Origin: Pyrenochaeta sp. MPI-SDFR-AT-0127
Lineage: Eukaryota > Ascomycota > Dothideomycetes > Pleosporales > Cucurbitariaceae
DNA length: 64,000 nt
Direction of reading: 5' to 3'
Assembly: GCA_020747015.1 (NCBI GenBank)
Contig: JAGTJM010000006.1
Coordinates: forward strand, 248,001-312,000
Numbering within the stretch: the first letter of the stretch is position 1; every line of letters starts with the position of its first letter. Below, in pieces: positions 21,703-31,768 of the stretch. A program made the position numbers and the translations under genes. The notes under the pieces are model-generated. The model was not told the origin of the DNA and did no database searches. It was given only the letters and a program-made list of their open reading frames with translations.

Positions 21703-23147
21703 ATGGCTACCGGCTCGAAAATCCATCTCGAGGCTTCTCAGAGGCCCCAGTTTTATGTCAAAGGACTCACGGCTGAGAGCGCGGAGAAAACGAATCAGTT
21801 GCTGCAACTAAACCATGAGAAGCATCATATCTTCTTCAACCGGTCTGGCTACCACGTAAGACCCCTCGAATAGAAGCTTTGTTATATCTTACTGACATGC
21901 ATCGCCGCAGAACCACATTGCGCACCATCTTCTCACACTCTTCGCACTCAATGCTTCACCTGAAGAGCTTCAAAAAGGCTACGATGCCAATGCATCCTAC
22001 CAACGTCCACCTGAACCACTGAAGGATTCCATTGTTGATGACATGCACAAGCCTGATCGCTTCAAAACATACCTCGGAAAGGAGAAATACTACCATGACT
22101 TTCTTGTCTTCTTCCAGAACGAAATTGAAGAGAAGACATGGGAAAAGGTATTGAACGAGTACATTTTTGCAGGGGATGAGCGTGCGGACGACATGCTTGC
22201 GCGTCTCTACGGGGGCTTTCTGCATCCGATCATTCATCTTGGATTCGGCATCGAATTCCAACAGCCTGCAGTCATGGCAGAGGCATTGGCGCAAGCAGCT
22301 ATACACGACAATTGGATGAAGCCACTATTTCTGGAATGTGAGAAGGCTGCCGAGTCGAAGAGGGGCAAGGATCAGCCAAAGAGGACTATACTACAGATAT
22401 TGGAAGAGACCAAGAATGACGAGAAGTTGAGCAAAGCTTCGCATTGGGAAGATGGGAATAAGATTAGAAATGGTATTTTGATGAGAGCGCCTGAGGAGAT
22501 GGTCAAGTATGCGAGCCAGTATACAGTTGAGGAGGACGAGTTGGAAGAGAAGACTGCGGAGATGATTAATGCTACTGGTAAGCCCTCCCTTTTCACATGT
22601 CTTCGTCATTGCAAGCTAACTTGCGACCCCAGTGTACTACACCAGCGCCGCCCAACATCCGCCCCACCAAATCAAGTTCGACTTCTACTATATTCACTGC
22701 GTGAATAGCACCATCTTCTTCTCCAACTTTCTCGCTCCTTCCAACACGTTTCTTACGCCTGCCACAAAGCGCAGATTGCTAGAATGGAAAATCTGGAATG
22801 ACATCACCATGTACGTGTCGCGCGCGTGCCCATCGCTTCTCCATGAGGAAATCACAAATTACAAGCCAAAGAAGGAGTCTGGCTGGAACGAGATCATCAA
22901 AAGGGTGAACAAGGTGGAGGATGATGGGCACTCGGCAAAGCTAGTTCGGGCACTGGCGAGCGGGGAACAGGCGTGTAAGAAGTTTGAAGACAACGAGGGG
23001 TTTAAAGTGAAGGGGGACATGTGGAGAACACTGGGACATATGGCGATTGATTCCGTGGAGGCGGGAGAACCGCACTGGGTGCGGAGTTGTGGGTTTGAGG
23101 AGGCGTGGGAATCGGTTCCATTGAGAGACGAGGGACCAAGGCTGTAA
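21703..23147 (+). CDS. Questin-oxidase-like protein (DUF4243 family)
   Basis: Exons 21703-21855, 21911-22577 and 22633-23147 (two 55-nt introns) give 444 aa. Family features are visible: an N-terminal HHIFFNRSGYHNHIAHHLLT segment, FKTYLGKEKYYHDFLVFFQ, LYGGFLHPIIHLGFGIEF and the conserved late block HQIKFDFYYIHCVNSTIFF. This family includes GedK and AgnL4-type questin oxidases, Baeyer-Villiger-like enzymes that open an anthraquinone ring in fungal polyketide pathways, and also many uncharacterised HypA-like paralogues. No polyketide synthase, oxidoreductase cluster or regulator lies next to it here, so it may be one of the non-cluster paralogues; the substrate is unknown. The His-rich segments are probably the metal- or substrate-binding sites, by analogy only. 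Confidence 0.87.
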
Positions 23148-23221
23148 GACGATCAGCCGCTGCCAGCAAGGGCGAAAAGCAGCGGCATCTCGTTCGAGTG
23201 ATGTGGCAGCATATGCAGGGT

Positions 23222-23234
23222 GGGGGGGGGGGGG
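23222..23234. repeat. Homopolymer run of 13 G
   Basis: An uninterrupted G13 tract follows GCAGGGT. It lies about 75 bases after the stop of the questin-oxidase-like gene. It could form a G-rich structure or be a length-variable site, and is also a place where sequencing length errors are common. Confidence 0.8.
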
Positions 23235-24943
23235 TTCAAATTGGAATTGCTTTGCTGGGAACATGCAGGCCCAAACCGATCTTCGTACAACACTGAGCTG
23301 AGCTTTGAATCTTGCTATCGATATCAAGTGCTGCCCTCACATATTACACCTTTCGCCTACCCCTTCTACATGTATTATGGATGTTCCTGACAAGCCCCTG
23401 CGCGCTGGTGCGCCATAATAGCACGGCTATTGCAGCGCTGAAACTTGGCAGCTACACGCTAGGACAAGACAGCCAATGGGTTGTGGCTCGTACCTGAGCA
23501 ACATCCAGGTTCCGGGGTTACGGCATATGCCTCAAGAATAGAGGGGTTTGAGGAGGAGGGTCTGGCAATTTATCCAGGCGCGTGTAGCTGCAGGATCGCA
23601 TAGCTTGGGACGAGACGAGATTGAACACAGTGGGTTGTGCTCAGGGGCCATCTGCTCGATTCAGCTCCTCGCCTTGCGAAACGGGGCGATGATCAGGTGG
23701 TATAGGGGGCACGATTATCGTTCTGTTGCACGAATGCAGTGGTGCAGAGAGCAAAAAAGAGCGAGGCTGGAGATGCGATTCGCATGAACCAAGTAACCAT
23801 GCTCGCCAATGAGATGCAGACGTGCCTGTAGCCAAGGGCGCATTAGTCGGTGAAGCGCTGACGACCGGGAGCCGCAACTTATCGATAGGCTTTGCAGCCA
23901 CTTTTGGGGGCGACAGTGGGAAATTGAGCACAAGATGGTCTGGCGCTTACGACTCACTTACGACACCCACGACCACTTGCGCAATCGAGACACGACGGGG
24001 GTTAATGCTCACGATGCTCGGCGTGCAACGAGAAACCAAATTTGGCCGCACGCATGGACGCTGTGCAAGACAAGAAAGAGAAAAAAAAATGTCACTGTCC
24101 GCAAAGGATCAAGGCTTCGCCGCATTGCTGCATCGCCGCGTCGCCGCGCCAGTCAGGCCCCTCTTGGACTTTTTTGGCGCAATCTCCAGAGAAGCGGGTA
24201 CTTTGGTCATAGGATCGTGTCTTTTCACCGACTCAGCAGCGCATACGGTTGTGCAATCACAACTATGACGGGGAATGGGGAGGGCGTGGCAAAAGCACAA
24301 CAGAGCCGCTTTGAGCGTCAGACAGCGACGGCAGCGGGTCAGTGACATGCAGCGTCATAGCCGCACGTCGCATTCCAGTAACGATGCGGCGATGGAACTG
24401 GAGCCGATGATGTCGCCGTGTGTCGATGCGTATTTTGGGAGCGAGCTGGAGATTGCGATGCAGCAGTCAGTGCACCGCGCTGGTCGGCCCAAGACCCTAA
24501 CGCAGGTACCAGGTTGCGTGGCGATCTGTTTTCCGCTGTGCGACGCTGGTGTGCACGCAGGGTAGACGTGGTGCGAATGGTTACTGTTGGACAGTGGCCT
24601 GCGGAGGACAAGATGGGTCTGGAGTCGACGGGCAGTTGATGAGCCTCAGGACTGGCCCTGCTCCCCAAACGCCTCGCTGGATAGACACCCAAATTGCGGC
24701 GCAGAGCCATACAGTGCTCTCAACGTCGTTTGGCTCGTAAGGCTGCCGACAGGCTGCAGGTGCATAAACGGGGTGGATCCCTTACCGGCATGTTTCAGCT
24801 TACTTTTCTTGTTCTAGCGGGCAAATGCTTGGTGGCCTCGCGGTCCAACAGGAGGCCAGGACGGGTTCCTCAAGGCTCCTCAGGGCTCCTCAGGGCATCC
24901 ATGCCCGCGGGGCCAATCTACGGTTTCACGTCCCTAATCCGAG

Positions 24944-25380
24944 CATTCCTTCATCTCCCCTTTGAAAACCATCGTCTGGGTCCTGGTGATATTGGGCCGT
25001 TTCCCCTCCTTCCCTTTCCTTTTGGTTTTGCCCTTGCGGTGTACAGTCATTCCTTTGCTCCCCACTGTCGCTCCTTTGCACCACCCTACGTTCGCTATCG
25101 ATATCGTCGTCCACGGGACATTTACACTCTTTTTCTGTACATCCGATTCAACCACACGGCATACCATTGGGAGGTCCTGGCGGCTGAGGAAAGGCTCCAT
25201 TCACGTCAAACCACAATCACCATCTTTGGACCGAAACCCCCCCCGACAACATCGCACAAGGCCGTCCAACTCTATCGCCCCGCGCAGTAAAAGCCACAAT
25301 CGATAACGTCCACTGCGACATCACCTAAAAAACAATCAATCCAGTTTATTTCGCAACTGACGAAATAATCCACTTCAACC
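24944..25380 (+). promoter_or_regulatory. Pyrimidine-rich promoter region of the DUF1996 gene
   Basis: Repeated CT tracts (CCTTCATCTCCCC, CCCTCCTTCCCTTTCC, CTCTTTTTCTG) precede the ATG at 25381, followed by a short A-rich stretch (CACCTAAAAAACAATC) just before the start. This arrangement is common at highly expressed fungal genes. No TATA box was identified. Confidence 0.35.
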
Positions 25381-27150
25381 ATGAAATCTGCGGCGACCCT
25401 CTCCGCCGCGGTGGCCCTGCTCTCGGGCACCACCAACGCTTTCTGGCGCATGCCATGCCACGACCGAACGGCTCTTCTCCGTCTCGACCCCATTGTTGAT
25501 CCAGGAACTCCTTCAAGCCACGGCCATACTATCCATGGTGGTAGCAGTAAGTAAAGACTTCTCCACTTTGTTGTTTAAAGCCACAACGCCGAGCCCGCAA
25601 CCTACCGACCAGTTTGGACCTTGTCAGGTGTCTCAGCCTAGGAGACCCTGACTGTGTTTGAACCACGATTATTCCTTATCCCGGTGTGCGGGTTCCTGAT
25701 GCAGGAACGGTTTCATAACGGATGAATGGTTCACTAACTTAGCCGATAGATTTTGAGGAGACCACGACGTATGATATGCTGAGGGAGTCAGAGTGCACCT
25801 CTTGCCAATTCAGTGACGACAAGTCGGCTTATTGGTAGGTTATCGACTTCTCTTTGGGCAGTAGTCGCACGTACTAACGATCCTAGGACACCATCTCTCC
25901 ACTTTGTTCATGAGGGAGGCAAGACCGAGATTGTCCCGCAGGTTGGCGGTATGCTTGCATACTACCTCCTTCTTGGCGAGGACATTAAAGCCTTCCCAAA
26001 GGATTTCCAGATGCTTGCCGGCGACTCACGTCTGCGAAACTTCTCTGGCCCTGTTCCTGACCCACCAACATCGTCATGGAGCCTGGAGGACATGTCTCAG
26101 GATGCTCTCGCGCAGAAGTCTCTCGGCTTCAACTGCCTGAACTACGGCAAGCAGCCCGAGGGATCTCGCTACCGCCACTTCTTGCCCACCAAGGAGTACA
26201 TGGATGAGAACTGCGCCAACGGTATTCGAGCTGAGATCTTCTTCCCGTCTTGCTGGAATGGTGAGCCCACGGCTGCTGACCACAAGAGCCATGTGGCCTA
26301 CCCTAACCTGATTGACGGCGGCAAGTGCCCTGAAGGCTTTGATACACGTCTCCCCTCGCTCTTCTACGAGACCATCTGGAACACGTATGCCTTCAAGGGC
26401 AAGCCAGGACAATTTGTTTGGTCTAACGGTGACCCCACTGGTAGGTTTCTCACCTAGATGAATCAGTGACCATGACTAACGTCCCTAGGCTACGGCTACC
26501 ATGCTGATTTCATTAACGGCTGGAACATCGACACCCTTCAGGCTGCCGTCAACGACTGCACCAACCCATCTGGCAGAGTCGAAGACTGTGTCCACTTCTC
26601 CTCAAGCCTGCAGACTGAAGCCGAACAGGGCCAGTGCAAGATCCAGGACGTACCCGAAATTCTTACCAATGACAACTGCGCTGGTCCCGCCGATGGACTC
26701 TGCGGCAACGTGCCCGTTCAGTATGGTCCGCAATACGCTAACGCCCTCCAACCCGGCGATGCTGGTGATGAGCCTACTGTCGTCCCGAGCATTACGGATG
26801 TTGCGCCTGTGCCTACGCAGTCGTACGCTCCTGCTCGCTCAAAGATTACCGACAAGTGGGGTGGCGGTATCTCCGTGTACAACGTCAAGCCCTCCGCGCC
26901 TGCAGCTGATCCTGCGCCTGCAGCTCCCGCAGTCACCCCTGCTGCTGATATCAAGGACGCTCCCAAGTCGGATGCGGATGGTAGCATCATCTCGACGACT
27001 ACGTACACCCAATCCGGTACTGTGTATGAGGTCGCTATCAAGGAGGTTACCTACACTGTCACGGTTGAGGCTGCGTACAAGAACAAGCTCCGCCGACATG
27101 CGCATGCGCATCGCCGGGACCATGGGCACGGTCTTCTCAAGAAGCACTGA
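25381..27150 (+). CDS. Secreted DUF1996 protein with His-rich C-terminus
   Basis: Four exons, 25381-25546, 25750-25834, 25887-26440 and 26489-27150, give 488 aa; every junction keeps frame. A signal peptide (residues 1 to about 20) is followed directly by the domain's usual opening FWRMPCHDRTALLRLDPIVD. Further family marks are HTIHGGSNFEETTTYDMLR, CTSCQFSDDKSAYWTP, FFPSCWNG, HVAYP and GYGYHADFINGW. DUF1996 proteins are secreted or wall-associated proteins of filamentous fungi with conserved Cys pairs; their activity is not firmly known. The C-terminal 150 residues are an Ala/Pro/Thr-rich linker, a Thr/Val-rich stretch and a tail RRHAHAHRRDHGHG, which could bind metal ions. Intron 1 is 203 nt, unusually long for this window. 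Confidence 0.92.
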
Positions 27151-28537
27151 GCGTGTCGGCAACGACTTTCTGTGATGGCTCATTCTTAGCAAAGCGGCAT
27201 GTATGCATCGGCAGGCGTTTCACAACGAGGAAAAGAAACTCTCTTCTAGCATAAACCAGCCCCCCTTCCCCCTCCTACTTTTCAGACTCTCTGCCGGCCA
27301 TCTTGTCGCGGTACATGTGCGTAGTAGGCTCGATGTTTGGTATATAGCATGGTTGGATGTACGTTTGTTTGCATTTATGTTCTGTTCGAATACCACCTGT
27401 TTGGAATTTTTTCATTTCTAGTTTTTGAGAGCTGAAGTACGAGGGCTGTCGAAGGCTGCGCCGGATACAGTTCCCAAGAAACAAAGGAGAGACGTAGCTT
27501 GCATTTTGAGATATCCAATGAGCGCATCATGATACCCATCCATCACATGAGGTTTGAGCATGAAGAAAAAGATGGCAGTGACAGAGACATCACGTGAAAT
27601 CAACCAGACTAGCAACGGGAAAGGATGTGATCTCCATGAAAGCGAAAGCTTCGCCTTGACCGCCCTTCGCGGCCTACTATGTGGGTAAATGTGGCCAAAT
27701 TGTGGCGGTGTTTGCCTGCGCCTTGAATATCGCCTTTCCCGGCTTACCACACCTTTTTCCCCCACCGCTACAGCACCTCGACGTCACGTCACTCTAACAC
27801 AGGTCGATACCCATCGTTGGGCACTGCAAACCTGAAGAACCTTAAGGCTGACTGCATGCATAGTGCGAGTGCGCTGTTGCCTTAATTTGCTTCCATGCCA
27901 TTGGCTGCTAAGGCCATAGCTGCCAGCACCATTTCCCATTCGCAACTTGGGAGCCTCATCGAACAACACAGCTTGCATGTCCTCAGCTCGATAATGCCTC
28001 CGCCATCGCATCGCTTCCAGCCCACAACGAACGAATCGTGAACCTTAACCTTGAAAGGGCGGCGATGAAGGTAGCACTTGCTATTGCACAATCTATTTCC
28101 TCCACAAAATAACACAAGGGCGTCGCGAACGGCTCGGTGAAATTCAATGGCTGTGCAGTAGCGAACCTCATCCCCTTGTGATTGGACCAGCATGGGAGCT
28201 AGTTGTGCAGCCACAAGGCACCAGCCTTACCGGCCAGCAGTACTGGAGTCACACTATGCGCCCTTGAACCTGGAAACCTATCGTTAGTGGATGAGTGTAT
28301 AAGTACTTGCAGCTCGTCTTCTCTTGATTGTTACTCAAACTCGCCTCGTTGGGCTTTGCTGGAAACAAACAGCGGTCTGGCTTGTGATCTCTTTTGCTTA
28401 CTGCTGACTGCTTACAACACGCGGCGGCTTCTTTTATATATTGCCTTCCATCGCTCGTCAACTCTCGCTGCGGATTCTACAACTCCGCCTTCATATTTCA
28501 CGCAACTGCGTCGTTACGAGCATTTCGATTCGTAGAC
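27151..28537. other. Intergenic region
   Basis: 1.4 kb between the DUF1996 and BCS1-like genes. The long frame upstream of 28538 starts at a TTG and has no ATG, so it is read as 5' UTR. Nothing else was recognised. Confidence 0.4.
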
Positions 28538-30277
28538 ATGGATTTCTCACGGTTGCTTAGCATCGACCTCAACTCCTCAAACTCAACTCTGAGTCTCCCC
28601 TCAATACTCATGGATGCGCTCATCCCTGGCTATGGAAATATCTCGCAGCTCATCTATCGGTCCTTTGGCATCGACGTAGGCTACGTCGTTTCTGGCTGCC
28701 TTGTGGTCTTTGGTCTTTTCCAAGGAGCACAGTTTCTCTACAATCGGAGTTATGACTACATCTCTTCCTACTTCACTTCCTCGATCTACATCGAAGACAA
28801 CGATGCCCTGTACTCACAGGTTATGAAGTGGGTTGCAGAGCAGCGTATGACCAAGGTCAGCCGCGATCTCAAGGCTGTTTCGAAGTGGGTGAGCAATTAT
28901 CAAGACGACGAGGATGAGCTAGACGACGATGACTTTGATGTGCTCGACGAGAAGGGCATCTTCAACTTTGAAAAGTGGGCCGGCAACATCCCTCCCCGAT
29001 ACGAGCCAAATTATGGAAGCGACAAGTTTTACTGGGAGGGCCGCTACTACCAATTCTCGCGCGAAAAGAAGGAGAACAAGTGGAGCAGCGACGACGACGA
29101 GTCCCTCGTGATCCGGTGCTTCGGTCGTAGTTCACAGCCGATCAAGGACTTGCTGAACCATGTCAAGAGGTGGACACTTAGTAAAGAGAACAAGATGACG
29201 AGTGTCTACCGGGCGCCTGCTGAAGCCCACGGTGGTCGTATGTGGAATCGTCAGTCTTGCCGTCCGTCACGACCCATGCACACTGTGTCTTTGGATCAAA
29301 AGCAGAAGGCTAGCATTGTGAGGGATATCAACGAGTACTTACATCCTGTCACCGCACGATGGTATGCATCTCGTGGTATTCCATACCGACGTGGATATCT
29401 CTTCCATGGTCCTCCAGGCACCGGAAAGACATCGCTTTCGTTCGCTCTAGCTGGCATCTTTGGACTTCCCGTGTACTGCATCTCCCTCAATGAGGTGGGC
29501 CTTACAGAGTCGGATGTCGGCACCCTGTTCAGTCAGCTCCCACGTCGTTGCATCGTACTTCTTGAAGATATTGACAGTGCTGGTCTCCGTCGCGAAGATC
29601 TTCCTACGGGCACAGAGGAGGCGGACTCTACTTCGCCTGCGTCTGAGACTGCTGACGAGTCTGAGAATGGGCTCACGAAGATCAGCAAGGTAGACCTGTT
29701 CCCCAAGGACTCGAGCAAGTCAAAACCCACTGTGGCCAAGCAGAGCTTGATCAGTCTGAGCGGGCTATTGAACATCATTGACGGCGCTGCCTCCCACGAA
29801 GGCCGGGTTCTGATTATGACTACCAACTGTCCTGAGAAGCTTGATGCTGCTCTGATCCGACCAGGACGAGTAGACCTTCAGGTACTATTTACCCTCGCCA
29901 CGCACGAGCAGATCCGTGATATCTTCACCCGCATGTACAGCACCGAATACGACGATGCGAAAGCTGAGCCCACCCCAGCTAAGAAGAGACCAACACCTGG
30001 TGGCCAGAAGAAAACTCCGAGTCAAAACAAAGATGACTTCATGGAACTTCTCCTTTCAGAGCCGCGCGTGGACACCGTCACACCAGAGAAGCTGGCAGAG
30101 ATGGCACAACAGTTTGCGCATCAGCTGCCTGAGGGTAGGTTTTCGCCTGCGGAAATCCAGGGCTACTTGTTGATGAAGAAGCACGATCCAACCAAGGCGT
30201 TGGAGCAGATTGGAAGCTGGAGGGATGAGATGCTTGAGACGAAGAGGAGTGGGAAGAAGGTAGTCAATCTACAGTAG
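28538..30277 (+). CDS. BCS1-like AAA ATPase
   Basis: An intronless frame of 579 aa from the first in-frame ATG. Residues about 40-65 form a transmembrane segment (VGYVVSGCLVVFGLFQGAQF), followed by a BCS1_N-type domain and one AAA module. Walker A is GPPGTGKTS (about 291-299), Walker B is CIVLLEDID (about 338-346), the sensor is MTTN, and RPGRVD carries the arginine-finger region. An acidic Ser/Thr-rich insertion of some 65 residues separates Walker B from LSGLLNIIDG, as is common in filamentous-fungal paralogues. True Bcs1 translocates the Rieske protein across the mitochondrial inner membrane; fungi have many paralogues of unknown client, and the large insert and Lys-rich C-terminus suggest this is one of them. 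Confidence 0.93.
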   Translation: MDFSRLLSIDLNSSNSTLSLPSILMDALIPGYGNISQLIYRSFGIDVGYVVSGCLVVFGLFQGAQFLYNRSYDYISSYFTSSIYIEDNDALYSQVMKWVAEQRMTKVSRDLKAVSKWVSNYQDDEDELDDDDFDVLDEKGIFNFEKWAGNIPPRYEPNYGSDKFYWEGRYYQFSREKKENKWSSDDDESLVIRCFGRSSQPIKDLLNHVKRWTLSKENKMTSVYRAPAEAHGGRMWNRQSCRPSRPMHTVSLDQKQKASIVRDINEYLHPVTARWYASRGIPYRRGYLFHGPPGTGKTSLSFALAGIFGLPVYCISLNEVGLTESDVGTLFSQLPRRCIVLLEDIDSAGLRREDLPTGTEEADSTSPASETADESENGLTKISKVDLFPKDSSKSKPTVAKQSLISLSGLLNIIDGAASHEGRVLIMTTNCPEKLDAALIRPGRVDLQVLFTLATHEQIRDIFTRMYSTEYDDAKAEPTPAKKRPTPGGQKKTPSQNKDDFMELLLSEPRVDTVTPEKLAEMAQQFAHQLPEGRFSPAEIQGYLLMKKHDPTKALEQIGSWRDEMLETKRSGKKVVNLQ

Positions 30278-31768
30278 ACGTGGCGCTTCTTGATAGACTT
30301 GGGCCGACTATTCATAGTCAGGTTACCTATTTCGATGTTCTTTAAAGCATAGCGTTTTTCACGGCGGATAGTATTTCTCCATCCCGCCAGCATCGTTTGT
30401 GTAAGTAGTATCAAATGACCAAAAACAATTCAAAGCATTTTCTTCACCACACGACTACACAAAGTGACGCATAATTCCTGGTTCACTATACTCTACAAAA
30501 GACGTCTAACCAACCTGGGGTTATCTCAGACGCCAACTTGATCAAGCTGACCGGAAAATTCGGCATCGTAAACCCACACGACATGTGTGAAAGAGAGACA
30601 CTATCCAAGCCGGTGTGGCTCGCCTTATGAGGCTGTGTGATATTCACCAGGGACTATTCGATCCAACACCTATCCAGTTGCGAAGAGAGGCTGCTAGACC
30701 CTGATGCCGAATCCCGCTTTCCGTCACCGGAAGCTACGTATCTCGTATTGTCGATATTGGCGGGTTGCGCTTGGCATGGAGGTACTGATGTGCCCAGAGA
30801 AAAAGGGCAAAGCGGACAAAAACCCCTCAAGAGAAAACCCTCCTTGAAGAAAGAAAATCAGAAACCTGGATATTTTGAAAATCAACGGATAAGCTACAGC
30901 CCTTATTCTTGTTACAATTCACCCTGCAAAAACATGGGCAATCTTCCCCATGGAACAAAAGCGACCCTGAAAATAGCGATCGACGCCGAACTAGCTGGTC
31001 CAGGCGATGCAAAAGCACCTGTTTTCCTTTCCCCCCAAAAAACTTCCAATTCAGCCGCGCCGCCCGCATAGCCGATGTGGAGTCTAGGCAACTCCACAAT
31101 GGACCACTAGTGGCTTCCACACCGAGCATGTGCTCGACTCCGATTTGCCCATGCCCAGTTTCCCCCTATGCGCCATTCTCGATGCAAGCTGGGGAGCTGC
31201 ACAAAGGCGGGTCTCGAATGATGCGCATGTCTGCCTAGCCACTAGGAGCTTTGGAGGGGCGCGGCCGACGTATACGAGATGGCGTTGGGAGGCGTTGGAA
31301 GCGCAACGGGAGATTCTGCGCCTAGAGGGTTTGTGGGTGTGCAATGTGCGTTAAAGATACTGGCGTCCCTGTCGCATTTCGTGAGCCTTGTTCTTCTCTG
31401 GAAATTTGTGTTTACACAACTTGGTGTTGTGATTTGGGTGCTGTTTCGGTCTTGAAGACGAGGCCTACGTTGCGGGTATCGACGGGCTGAACGAGTAATC
31501 AACCAACATCTACAGGACGAAGGGTCGTCCACAAAGGTTGGGGAAATTCAAAAGGGGAGCGCAACGAGCACGCGCTGTTGGGTAATCAAGAGCAGACGAA
31601 TAGACACGAAGGGGCTCCTTTGGAGATACGTCTTACGTTCAAATCCCAATTCAGCCTGGATAGACGAAGCTGCATCTTAATATCGAACCATTTCCGCGCC
31701 GCATCGTACTCGTTTCGTCAATACCTCTTGCTGGTCGCATCGGATTCTTCGTCCTCCTTTAATCCACC
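30278..31768. other. 1.5-kb intergenic region
   Basis: An ATG-initiated frame at 30637-31071 (144 aa) was examined; it is Lys/Ser/Pro-rich without domain, signal peptide or splice partners and was not accepted. The rest shows no feature beyond the promoter of the next gene. Confidence 0.4.

Larger units (their letters stand above)
23148..25380. other. 2.2-kb gene-less region with a poly-G run
   Basis: No convincing gene. The many frames between 23500 and 25300 are Arg/Ser/His-rich in several phases on both strands, as in GC-rich non-coding DNA. It contains a run of 13 G (23222-23234) and a doubled CTCCTCAGGG unit near 24876-24895. The last 450 bases are pyrimidine-rich and form the promoter of the DUF1996 gene. 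Confidence 0.45.

Noticed and set aside
24694..25290. 198-codon plus-strand open frame before the DUF1996 gene
   Set aside because: It overlaps CT-rich promoter sequence, is Arg/Phe-rich without domain, and other frames in the same place are equally open.
28394..28537. N-terminal extension of the BCS1-like protein
   Set aside because: The extension starts at TTG with no in-frame ATG before 28538, so it is treated as 5' UTR.
30637..31071. 144-codon plus-strand frame
   Set aside because: Lys/Ser/Pro-rich with no domain, signal peptide or neighbouring exons.
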